NCBI GenBank assembly: GCA_031274715.1
Contig: JAISPT010000059.1
Location: 1 to 12,169 of the forward strand
Length of the DNA: 12,169 nt
Direction: 5' to 3'
Source of the DNA: Azonexus sp.
Lineage (GTDB): Bacteria > Pseudomonadota > Gammaproteobacteria > Burkholderiales > Rhodocyclaceae
Under the pieces are notes generated by a model. That model saw only the letters and a list, made by a program, of their open reading frames with translations, was not told where the DNA came from and ran no database searches. Below, one piece after another: positions 1 through 7,107 of this stretch (the first letter of the stretch is position 1; each line of letters starts with the position of its first letter). Made by a program: the position numbers and the translations under genes.

Positions 1-88
1 GGTCGTCATCGACGAGAACATGATTGCCGGCGACACGCCGCCCCTGCTTATTTACGCCGATCAGCCGAAGGTTTCCGGCGGCAACTGA
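1..88 (+). CDS. clpX: ClpX, ATP-binding subunit of ClpXP protease (C-terminal end only)
   Basis: Only the last 28 codons are inside the window, read from base 2 to a TGA at 86-88. The tail reads VVIDENMIAGDTPPLLIY followed by a short variable end. This matches the C-terminal small domain of ClpX as I remember it (E. coli has VVIDESVIDGQSKPLLIY). ClpX is the AAA+ unfoldase that feeds substrates to ClpP in the cytosol. Its position just upstream of lon in the same orientation is the standard proteobacterial clpP-clpX-lon order, which supports the call. The rest of the gene lies outside the window. Confidence 0.9.
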   Translation, partial: VVIDENMIAGDTPPLLIYADQPKVSGGN

Positions 89-94
89 GCCGGG

Positions 95-122
95 CTTGAA
101 TTGCGGTTCCCCGCCCCCATTT
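95..122 (+). promoter_or_regulatory. Sigma-32 (heat-shock) promoter of lon
   Basis: CTTGAA at 95-100 and CCCCATTT at 115-122 are separated by 14 nt. This is close to the RpoH consensus (CTTGAA, 13-15 nt, CCCCATnT). Transcription would start near 129-130, about 25 nt before the lon ATG. The -10 box is also the left arm of a small CCCCC/GGGGG inverted repeat (114-118 / 124-128) that could be mistaken for a terminator. lon is a classical heat-shock gene, so context and motif agree. Confidence 0.85.
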
Positions 123-154
123 AGGGGGTTCATACCTATTTCTAAGGCTTCGTC

Positions 155-2566
155 ATGTCGAACCCCAACACCCTTCCGGAAACCGTCGAACTGCCGCTGC
201 TGCCGTTGCGCGATGTCGTCGTCTTCCCGCACATGGTCATCCCGCTGTTCGTCGGCCGCCCGAAATCGATCAAGGCGCTGGAAATGGCCATGGAGACCGG
301 CAAGCACATCCTGTTGGTAGCCCAGAAGTCAGCCGCCAAGGATGAACCGGAGCCGGAAGATCTTTACCGCATCGGCTGCATGGCCAACATCCTGCAGATG
401 CTCAAGCTGCCCGACGGCACCGTCAAGGTGCTGGTCGAAGGCACGCAGCGAGCCCGTGTCGATGCCATCGACGTACACGCCGCCGTGTTCATGGCCACTG
501 CCGTGCCGCTGCCGCAAAGCGCCGTCGAGGACCACGAGATCGAGGCCATGCGCCGCGCCGTGGTTGCCCAGTTCGACCAGTTCGTCAAGCTGAACAAGAA
601 GATTCCACCGGAAGTCCTGTCTTCCATCGCCGGTATCGAGGACGCTGGCCGCCTGGCCGACACCATCGCCGCCCACCTGCCGCTCAAGCTCGAGCAGAAG
701 CAGGAAGTGCTGGAGATGGAAAGCATCCGCGACCGCATCGACCGCCTGCTCTCGCAGCTCGAATCGGAAATCGACATCCTCCAGGTCGAGAAGCGCATCC
801 GCGGCCGCGTCAAGCGCCAAATGGAGAAGAGCCAGCGCGAGTACTACCTGAACGAGCAGGTCAAGGCGATCCAGAAGGAACTCGGCGAAGGCGAGGACGG
901 CGCCGATTTCGAGGAGCTGGACAAGAAGATCAAGGCTGCTGGCATGAGTAAGGAAGGTTTGGCCAAGGCCCAGGGCGAGCTAAAGAAGCTGCGCCTGATG
1001 TCGCCGATGTCGGCCGAAGCCACCGTCGTGCGCAATTTCGTCGAGACGCTGGTCGGCCTGCCGTGGCGCAAGAAGACGCGGATCAGCAAGGATTTGCGCG
1101 AAGCCGAGAAGATTCTCGACGCCGACCACTTCGGATTGGAAAAGGTCAAGGAACGCATCATCGAATACCTCGCCGTGCAGCAGCGCGTCGATAAGGTCAA
1201 GGCACCGATCCTGTGCCTGGTCGGTCCCCCGGGCGTCGGCAAGACCTCGCTCGGCCAGTCGATCGCCAAGGCCACTAACCGCAAGTTCGTGCGCATGGCC
1301 CTCGGCGGCGTCCGCGACGAGGCCGAGATTCGCGGCCACCGCCGTACCTACATCGGCTCGATGCCGGGCAAGATACTCAACAGCCTGACCAAGGTCGGCG
1401 TGCGCAATCCGCTGTTCCTGCTCGACGAGGTCGACAAGCTCGGCCAGGACTTCCGCGGCGATCCATCGTCAGCCCTGCTCGAAGTACTCGATCCGGAACA
1501 GAACAACACTTTCCAGGACCACTACGTCGAAGTCGATTTCGACCTGTCCGACGTCATGTTCGTGGCCACCGCCAACACCATGAACATCCCGGCGCCGCTG
1601 CTCGACCGGATGGAGGTAATCCGCCTCTCCGGTTACACGGAAGACGAGAAGGTCAACATCGCCATGCGCTACCTGCTGCCCAAGCAGATGAAGAACAACG
1701 GCGTCAAGAAAACCGAACTGACCGTCGTCGACAGCGCAATCCGCGACATCGTCCGCTACTACTCCCGGGAGGCCGGCGTGCGGGCGCTGGAACGCGAGAT
1801 TTCCAAGATTTGCCGCAAGGTGGTCAAGACGCTGCTACTCAGGAAGCGCGACAGCAAGCTCATCGTCAACGCTAGGAATCTCGACAAATTCCTCGGCGTG
1901 CGCCGCTACAGTTTCGGCATGGCGGAGAAGGAAAACCAGGTCGGCCAAGTCACCGGTCTGGCCTGGACCGAGGTCGGCGGCGAACTGCTGACCATCGAGT
2001 GCGCCAATATGCCAGGCAAGGGCAACATCCTGCGCACCGGCTCGCTCGGTGACGTGATGAAGGAGTCGGTCGAGGCCGCCCGCTCGGTGGTGCGCGCCCG
2101 TGCCCAGCGCCTGGGCATCAAGGCCGATGCCTTCGAGAAGACTGACATCCACATCCACGTTCCCGAGGGCGCCACGCCCAAGGACGGACCGTCGGCCGGC
2201 ATCGCCATGACCACGGCCCTGGTCTCCTCCTACACCGGCATTCCGGTCCGTTGCGAAGTCTGCATGACCGGCGAGATTACGCTGCGCGGCGAAGTGCTGG
2301 CCATCGGCGGGCTCAAGGAAAAACTGCTGGCCGCCGTGCGCGGCGGACTGAAGACGGCGCTGATTCCGGAAGAGAACGTCAAGGATCTGACCGAGATTCC
2401 CGACAACATCAAGAACAAGATCGAAATCGTCCCGGTCAAGTGGATCGACCAGGTGCTCGAGCGTGCGCTCGAGCACAAGCCCGAGGCGCTGCCGGAACAA
2501 ACCGAGGAAAACTCGGAGGTCAAGGCCGCCGGTGAGGCCACCGCAGCCACTGTACTTACCCATTAA
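155..2566 (+). CDS. lon: Lon protease (endopeptidase La)
   Basis: ATP-dependent serine protease of the cytosol that degrades misfolded proteins and short-lived regulators. The 803-residue product has the family layout: an N-terminal LonN substrate-binding domain (about 10-205), a coiled-coil region (about 190-300), an AAA+ module and a C-terminal protease domain (about 585-785). The Walker A motif is GPPGVGKT at 357-364, Walker B is LFLLDE ending D424-E425, and the catalytic Ser-Lys dyad is S680 (in DGPSAG) and K723 (in GGLKEK). Each sits one residue after the E. coli number. The ATG at 155 has AAGG at 144-147 and gives the expected N-terminus. The tail after about 775 is Glu/Ala-rich and variable. 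It lies 66 nt after clpX with its own sigma-32 promoter. I see no clear intrinsic terminator after the stop. Confidence 0.98.
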   Translation: MSNPNTLPETVELPLLPLRDVVVFPHMVIPLFVGRPKSIKALEMAMETGKHILLVAQKSAAKDEPEPEDLYRIGCMANILQMLKLPDGTVKVLVEGTQRARVDAIDVHAAVFMATAVPLPQSAVEDHEIEAMRRAVVAQFDQFVKLNKKIPPEVLSSIAGIEDAGRLADTIAAHLPLKLEQKQEVLEMESIRDRIDRLLSQLESEIDILQVEKRIRGRVKRQMEKSQREYYLNEQVKAIQKELGEGEDGADFEELDKKIKAAGMSKEGLAKAQGELKKLRLMSPMSAEATVVRNFVETLVGLPWRKKTRISKDLREAEKILDADHFGLEKVKERIIEYLAVQQRVDKVKAPILCLVGPPGVGKTSLGQSIAKATNRKFVRMALGGVRDEAEIRGHRRTYIGSMPGKILNSLTKVGVRNPLFLLDEVDKLGQDFRGDPSSALLEVLDPEQNNTFQDHYVEVDFDLSDVMFVATANTMNIPAPLLDRMEVIRLSGYTEDEKVNIAMRYLLPKQMKNNGVKKTELTVVDSAIRDIVRYYSREAGVRALEREISKICRKVVKTLLLRKRDSKLIVNARNLDKFLGVRRYSFGMAEKENQVGQVTGLAWTEVGGELLTIECANMPGKGNILRTGSLGDVMKESVEAARSVVRARAQRLGIKADAFEKTDIHIHVPEGATPKDGPSAGIAMTTALVSSYTGIPVRCEVCMTGEITLRGEVLAIGGLKEKLLAAVRGGLKTALIPEENVKDLTEIPDNIKNKIEIVPVKWIDQVLERALEHKPEALPEQTEENSEVKAAGEATAATVLTH

Positions 2567-2590
2567 GAGTAGAATTCCTCCCCCCCCTTG

Positions 2591-2602
2591 GGGCGCGCGC
2601 CC
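2591..2602. repeat. GC palindrome between lon and hupB
   Basis: A 12-nt perfect palindrome (GGGCGCGCGCCC) lies just after a run of eight C (2580-2587) and an overlapping CCCCTTGGGG (2584-2593). No T-run follows, so it is not a convincing intrinsic terminator. It may form a small hairpin at the 3' end of the lon transcript, or it may be incidental in GC-rich DNA. Confidence 0.3.
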
Positions 2603-2632
2603 GGAAAGCAGCCTCATCGGGTGAGAATCCGC

Positions 2633-2662
2633 TTGACACAAGGATTTCGGGAGAGATATAAA
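2633..2662 (+). promoter_or_regulatory. Sigma-70 promoter of hupB
   Basis: A perfect -35 TTGACA (2633-2638) and a TATAAA -10 (2657-2662) are 18 nt apart. The start of transcription would be near 2669, giving a leader of about 50 nt that is AT-rich. A good ribosome site, AAGGGA (2707-2712), lies 6 nt before the hupB ATG. This is the strongest sigma-70 promoter in the window, as expected for an abundant nucleoid protein. It probably also drives the tRNA-Val gene. Confidence 0.85.
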
Positions 2663-2718
2663 TTCGTCCGCGCTAAATTTTTCCTTTTTCCAATTCATCC
2701 ACACTCAAGGGATTCAAA

Positions 2719-2991
2719 ATGAACAAGACTGAACTGATCGACCAGATCGCCGCTTCCGCAGAAATCTCCAAGGCCGCTGCCGGCCGTGCGCTCGATGCCA
2801 CCGTCGCCGCTGTCAAGGACGCGCTGAAGAAGGGCGACACGGTCAACCTGGTCGGTTTCGGTACTTTTTACGTCGGCGAGCGCGCCGCCCGCACCGGCCG
2901 CAATCCGCGTACCGGCAAGACCCTGGAGATCAAGGCCGCCAAGTCGCCGAAGTTCCGCGCCGGCAAGGGCCTGAAAGACGCTATCAACTGA
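2719..2991 (+). CDS. hupB: DNA-binding protein HU-beta
   Basis: Small histone-like protein that bends and compacts DNA as a dimer in the nucleoid. The 90-residue product is full length for HU. It begins MNKTELIDQIA, has the hydrophobic core VNLVGFGTF (about 42-50), and carries the DNA-binding beta-arm signature around RTGRNPRTG (about 58-66) with the conserved proline that intercalates into DNA. The C-terminus is the typical Lys-rich SPKFRAGKGLKDAIN. The position after lon is conserved across proteobacteria and favours hupB over hupA. IHF subunits are longer and differ in the arm. The promoter at 2633-2662 and the ribosome site at 2707-2712 support this start. The stop is only 7 nt before the tRNA gene. 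Confidence 0.97.
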   Translation: MNKTELIDQIAASAEISKAAAGRALDATVAAVKDALKKGDTVNLVGFGTFYVGERAARTGRNPRTGKTLEIKAAKSPKFRAGKGLKDAIN

Positions 2992-2998
2992 TTACCGT

Positions 2999-3074
2999 GG
3001 GTGCTTAGCTCAGTTGGTAGAGCGTCGCCCTTACAAGGCGAATGTCGGCGGTTCGACCCCGTCAGCACCCACCA
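2999..3074 (+). tRNA. tRNA-Val (anticodon UAC)
   Basis: A complete 76-nt cloverleaf. The acceptor arms GGGTGCT (2999-3005) and AGCACCC (3064-3070) pair fully, followed by discriminator A and encoded CCA (3072-3074). The D-loop contains AGTTGGTA. The anticodon stem TCGCC/GGCGA (3025-3029 / 3037-3041) encloses the loop CTTACAA, placing TAC at 3032-3034. The T-arm has GGTTCGACCCC. It reads GUA and, by wobble, other Val codons. It probably shares the hupB transcript and is released by processing. Confidence 0.97.
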
Positions 3075-3083
3075 CCCTGCTCG

Positions 3084-3124
3084 CAATGAAAAAACCCCGC
3101 TCTGGTAGCGGGGTTTTTTCATTG
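3084..3124. terminator. Bidirectional intrinsic terminator between tRNA-Val and trmJ
   Basis: Perfect 17-bp inverted repeat (arms 3084-3100 and 3108-3124) around a 7-nt loop. The core is CCCCGC/GCGGGG flanked by A6 on the left and T6 on the right, so either strand gives a GC stem followed by a U-run. It sits 9 nt after the tRNA and 18 nt before the stop of the convergent trmJ, serving both units. Confidence 0.95.
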
Positions 3125-3142
3125 GAGTCGCGTGCTCAGTTC

Positions 3143-3904
3143 TCAGCCTTTGCGGCCGTGCCTAGTGCCCGTCTGGGTAGCGGCGAGAATGCCGCGCAGG
3201 ATGTTGATCTCTTCCTTCTCCAGCCGGGCCCGGCCGAACAGGCGGCGCAGCTTGGGCAGCAAGCGACCGGGCTGGGCCGGATTGAAAAAACCGGTGGCGG
3301 TCATCACCGCTTCCAAGTGGCGGAGCAAGCCCTCATTCTCATCGACCGTCGCCAGCGGCGAAGCGAATGGTGTCACCTCCTGCCCGCCCAACGGCGGCCG
3401 CCCGGCAAAGGCCGTCATTCGGCATTCGTAGCACAGCAATTGCACCGCCGACCCAAGATTGAGGGAACTGAAACCGGGGTCCGTAGGAATAGTGACCGCC
3501 GCTTGGCAACGCAACACCTCCTCGTTGCTCAGGCCAACCGTCTCGTTGCCGAATACCAACGCCACCAGCCCCTGCTCTGCCTCGGCCAGCAAACGCGCCA
3601 CGGACTCGCGCGGCGCCCCGACTGACGGCCCGAGATCGCGCTGGCGGGCCGACATGGCGACGGCAAAGACGCAGCCGGCCAGCGCTGCGTCGAGCGAATC
3701 CACCACCGTCGCCCGCTGTAGCAGATCGACGGCACCGGTCGCCCGAGTATCGGCTTCGGCATCGGGAAAACGCTTCGGCGCGACCAGACACAGCTCGCGC
3801 AGCCCCATCGTCTTCATTGCCCGTGCCGCCGCGCCGATGTTGCCGGGATGGCTGGGACGACACAACACCACGCGAATGCGCGACAACAGGAGTTCCGGGT
3901 TCAT
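3143..3904 (-). CDS. trmJ: tRNA (cytidine/uridine-2'-O-)-methyltransferase TrmJ
   Basis: SPOUT-class methyltransferase that 2'-O-methylates position 32 in the anticodon loop of certain tRNAs, using S-adenosylmethionine. The 253-residue product is close to E. coli TrmJ (about 246). The three knot motifs are visible: RPSHPGNIGAAARAMKTMG near the N-terminus, LVFGNETVGLSNEE near residues 115-130, and SLNLGSAVQLLCYE near 145-160. The C-terminal about 80 residues form the TrmJ-specific extension. The ATG at 3904 gives the conserved start MNPELLLSRIRVVLC. Upstream in-frame codons run into the suhB leader and look non-coding. I see no clear ribosome site. It is divergent from suhB, 67 nt apart. The adjacent tRNA-Val may be coincidental. 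TrmH/LasT-type paralogues are the main alternative. Confidence 0.92.
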   Translation of the reverse strand: MNPELLLSRIRVVLCRPSHPGNIGAAARAMKTMGLRELCLVAPKRFPDAEADTRATGAVDLLQRATVVDSLDAALAGCVFAVAMSARQRDLGPSVGAPRESVARLLAEAEQGLVALVFGNETVGLSNEEVLRCQAAVTIPTDPGFSSLNLGSAVQLLCYECRMTAFAGRPPLGGQEVTPFASPLATVDENEGLLRHLEAVMTATGFFNPAQPGRLLPKLRRLFGRARLEKEEINILRGILAATQTGTRHGRKG

Positions 3905-3906
3905 GG

Positions 3907-3914
3907 TGTAAAAT
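3907..3914 (+). promoter_or_regulatory. Candidate -10 element for suhB
   Basis: TGTAAAAT occurs about 20 nt before the suhB leader hairpin. The same octamer precedes smpB (9927-9934), and TGTATAAT precedes guaB on the minus strand. No recognisable -35 lies at the right distance here, so the call rests on the -10-like sequence and its position. Confidence 0.35.
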
Positions 3915-3932
3915 CTAATCTTTGAAAATACG

Positions 3933-3958
3933 GATCGGGTGGCCTTGGCCGCCCGATC
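3933..3958 (+). promoter_or_regulatory. GC-rich hairpin in the suhB leader
   Basis: Twelve-bp inverted repeat (3933-3944 with 3947-3958) with one U-G wobble (3940/3951) and the centre TT. In RNA the innermost pair would open to a CUUG tetraloop. The hairpin ends exactly where the boxA-like GCTCTTTAA starts. It could be a boxB-like element, a weak terminator (only three T follow) or an operator. The arrangement resembles the hairpin-then-boxA order of rRNA leaders. Confidence 0.75.
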
Positions 3959-3967
3959 GCTCTTTAA
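3959..3967 (+). promoter_or_regulatory. boxA antitermination/Nus-factor site before suhB
   Basis: GCTCTTTAA matches the core of the rRNA boxA (TGCTCTTTAACA in E. coli) at nine of nine bases. It ends 4 nt before the suhB ATG, in the space a Shine-Dalgarno sequence would normally fill, and no other good ribosome site is visible. In E. coli the NusB/NusE complex binds boxA and, as I recall, represses suhB through a leader boxA. The same autoregulation is a reasonable inference here. Confidence 0.75.
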
Positions 3968-3971
3968 GCCC

Positions 3972-4778
3972 ATGCATCCAGCACTGAACATCGCCATCAA
4001 GGCGGCGCGCCGCGCCGGCCAGATCATCAATCGCGCCTCGAACGACCTCGATCTGCTGAAGGTCTCGACCAAGAAACCAAACGACTTCGTCACCGAAGTC
4101 GATAAGGCCGCCGAAGCCGTGATTATCGAAACCCTGCTGGAGGCTTATCCGACGCACGGCATTCTAGCAGAGGAGTCCGGCCAACAGGCCGGCAGGGGCG
4201 ACGAGGAATACCAGTGGATCATCGATCCGCTCGACGGGACCACCAACTTCATCCATGGCTTGCCGCAGTACGCCGTCTCCATCGCCCTGGCCAAGGGCGG
4301 GGTGATCGAGCAGGCGCTGGTTTTCGACCCCAACCGCAACGAGCTGTTCACCGCCAGCAAAGGCGGCGGCGCTTTCCTCAACGAACGCCGTATCCGCGTC
4401 TCGCAGCGCACCAAGCTGGGCGCGGCACTGCTCGGCACTGGCTTCCCGTACCGGATGTTCGACCAGATCGATCTCTATCTCGCCATTTTCAAGGAACTGG
4501 CGCAGAAGACCGCCGGCCAGCGCCGCCCAGGCGCCGCCTCGCTCGATCTCGCCTACGTCGCTTGCGGCCGTTACGACGGTTTCTGGGAATTTGGCCTGGC
4601 CCCCTGGGACATCGCCGCCGGCGCCCTGCTGATCTCCGAGGCCGGCGGCCTGATCAGCGACCTGCGCGGTGAAGCCAACTATCTGGAAACCGGCAATGTG
4701 GTAGCCGGCACGCCGAAGGTATTCGCGCCGCTGCTCAAGCTGATCGAGGAAAAACTACCGGAATCCGTGCGCGGCTGA
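3972..4778 (+). CDS. suhB: SuhB, inositol-1-monophosphatase family protein / Nus-complex factor
   Basis: Member of the Mg2+-dependent inositol monophosphatase family. In E. coli SuhB also binds NusA and RNA polymerase in the rRNA antitermination complex. The 268-residue product equals the usual length. Metal-binding motifs are present: GILAEESG (about 63-70), WIIDPLDGTTNF (about 80-91) and WDIAAGALLISEAGG (about 210-224). The phosphatase centre therefore looks intact. The ATG at 3972 gives MHPALNIAIKAARRAG, matching the family start. A GTG at 3939 in the same frame lies inside the leader hairpin and is unlikely. The gene is divergent from trmJ and preceded by a hairpin plus boxA, which suggests feedback by Nus factors. 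A weak hairpin with T5 follows the stop. Confidence 0.95.
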   Translation: MHPALNIAIKAARRAGQIINRASNDLDLLKVSTKKPNDFVTEVDKAAEAVIIETLLEAYPTHGILAEESGQQAGRGDEEYQWIIDPLDGTTNFIHGLPQYAVSIALAKGGVIEQALVFDPNRNELFTASKGGGAFLNERRIRVSQRTKLGAALLGTGFPYRMFDQIDLYLAIFKELAQKTAGQRRPGAASLDLAYVACGRYDGFWEFGLAPWDIAAGALLISEAGGLISDLRGEANYLETGNVVAGTPKVFAPLLKLIEEKLPESVRG

Positions 4779-4789
4779 CCCCGGCTCCA

Positions 4790-4809
4790 GCCCGACGAGG
4801 GCGCTTTTT
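4790..4809 (+). terminator. Weak candidate terminator after suhB
   Basis: GCCC (4790-4793) and GGGC (4799-4802) pair across a 5-nt loop, followed after two bases by TTTTT (4805-4809). The stem is only 4 bp, so termination may be partial. It begins 12 nt after the suhB stop. Confidence 0.35.
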
Positions 4810-4840
4810 CATGGACCTTGGCTGGTGTGAAACGATCCGC

Positions 4841-4881
4841 GCCTCCAGCCAATGTCGCTTGCCTCCGGCGAAATGTCGTCG
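4841..4881. repeat. Imperfect tandem repeat of about 20 bp
   Basis: Two adjacent copies (4841-4860 and 4861-4881) share GCCTCC, then one or two differences, then AATGTCG. They lie 36 nt before the start of the small hypothetical gene at 4917, after the suhB end. They could be paired binding sites of a regulator or a simple duplication. No promoter could be placed with confidence beside them. Confidence 0.45.
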
Positions 4882-4916
4882 CAAACCGAAAAAGGCCATC
4901 CAACCGGAGGAAGCCC

Positions 4917-5135
4917 ATGACCCGTACCCAAATCCGCAATGCCATCATAAACGGCTGGCCGTTCTTCGGCACTACGCCTGAGGGCGAGGTACTGGCCCGT
5001 TACGTGATGTTCGGCCCGGTTTTCCACTGGCGCCGCAACCAGATGATCCCAATGCCGCTCCAGGGCAGCGATCTGCTCTGGTGGCTGCAAGTCAGCGGCG
5101 AAGAACACGGCACCGCGTCGGACGCTGGCAACTAG
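4917..5135 (+). CDS. Small hypothetical protein, tryptophan-rich
   Basis: I do not recognise this 72-residue product. Support for a real gene is a strong ribosome site, GGAGG at 4906-4910, placed 6 nt before the ATG. Its composition is also protein-like (FFGTTPEGEVLARY, VFHWRRN, DLLWWLQ). It has four Trp and several aromatic and basic residues, no signal peptide, no clear membrane helix and no Cys. The centre (about 25-40) is moderately hydrophobic and ends in HWRR. The last 15 residues look disordered. It sits alone between suhB and the guaA terminator, in the suhB direction, and may be read from suhB through the weak terminator. An upstream in-frame start at 4818 would add residues but has no ribosome site. 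It could be a lineage-specific small protein or, less likely, a chance frame. Confidence 0.55.
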   Translation: MTRTQIRNAIINGWPFFGTTPEGEVLARYVMFGPVFHWRRNQMIPMPLQGSDLLWWLQVSGEEHGTASDAGN

Positions 5136-5339
5136 CGCTGCCCTCGCTCGTTGTCAGCACGATTATCCGGTGGGGAGCGACCGTGCCACACCTGCGCTTA
5201 GGATTGGGCGGAAGAACCAGCACCTTGCGCTTCTCCCTGAAGGGTAGCCGGGTTTTGGCATCGTGGAAGTTTTCGCAAACTTCTTCCAGTGGTCTGGCCG
5301 GAAGCTGGAACTGCTGCAGACCATACCAAACGAAATCAC
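5136..5339. other. Intergenic stretch without a recognised gene
   Basis: Between the small hypothetical gene and the guaA terminator I see no RNA gene, insertion-sequence end or convincing coding region. A plus-strand frame at 5081-5356 is Ser/Arg-rich with no ribosome site. The minus strand is open in the guaA frame beyond the guaA stop (to 5092), but a terminator intervenes. Neither is called as a gene. Confidence 0.5.
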
Positions 5340-5365
5340 AAAAAAGCCCGCATTGACGCGGGCTT
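5340..5365 (-). terminator. Intrinsic terminator of guaB-guaA
   Basis: On the minus strand AAGCCCGC (5365-5358) pairs with GCGGGCTT (5351-5344) over a 6-nt loop, followed by a continuous T run down to 5340. It starts 47 nt after the guaA stop. The few T on the other side make it mainly leftward. Confidence 0.9.
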
Positions 5366-5412
5366 AGATATGTTTTCGTGCCTCTCGGTACCAGCCAGTA
5401 CCAGACGCCAAA

Positions 5413-7047
<1,635 letters not shown>

Positions 7048-7067
7048 TGCAGAGCCTTGAATGAACA

Positions 7068-7090
7068 AGGGCGGCTCCCGGAGCCGCCCT
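7068..7090 (-). promoter_or_regulatory. Hairpin between guaB and guaA
   Basis: Perfect 10-bp stem (7081-7090 with 7068-7077) with a 3-nt loop. Leftward it is followed by TGTTCATTC, too poor in T for an efficient terminator. It may be a partial terminator or an RNA-stabilising/processing element that sets the guaB:guaA ratio. Confidence 0.6.
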
Positions 7091-7107
7091 GTGGAAAGCG
7101 AAAACGA

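Noticed and set aside
114..128. CCCCC/GGGGG hairpin as a clpX terminator
   Set aside because: Only 5 bp with no T-run. The bases are better explained as the -10 box of the sigma-32 promoter.
1835..2704. Minus-strand open frame of 289 codons opposite the lon 3' half
   Set aside because: Shadow of the Lon protease domain; Gly/Asp/Val-rich translation without domain features, and it starts inside the hupB leader.
3014..3625. Plus-strand frame running from within tRNA-Val through the terminator into trmJ antisense
   Set aside because: It begins inside a tRNA and crosses a strong terminator, so it cannot be a real gene.
3939..3971. GTG at 3939 as the suhB start
   Set aside because: It would put 11 extra residues from within the leader hairpin in front of the conserved MHPALNIA start, with no ribosome site.
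5092..5412. Open extension of the guaA frame for about 106 codons past its stop
   Set aside because: GuaA ends with the invariant TIEWE and a normal TGA. An intrinsic terminator lies 47 nt later, and the extended translation matches nothing I recognise. Most likely chance, though a decayed gene relic cannot be excluded without a search.
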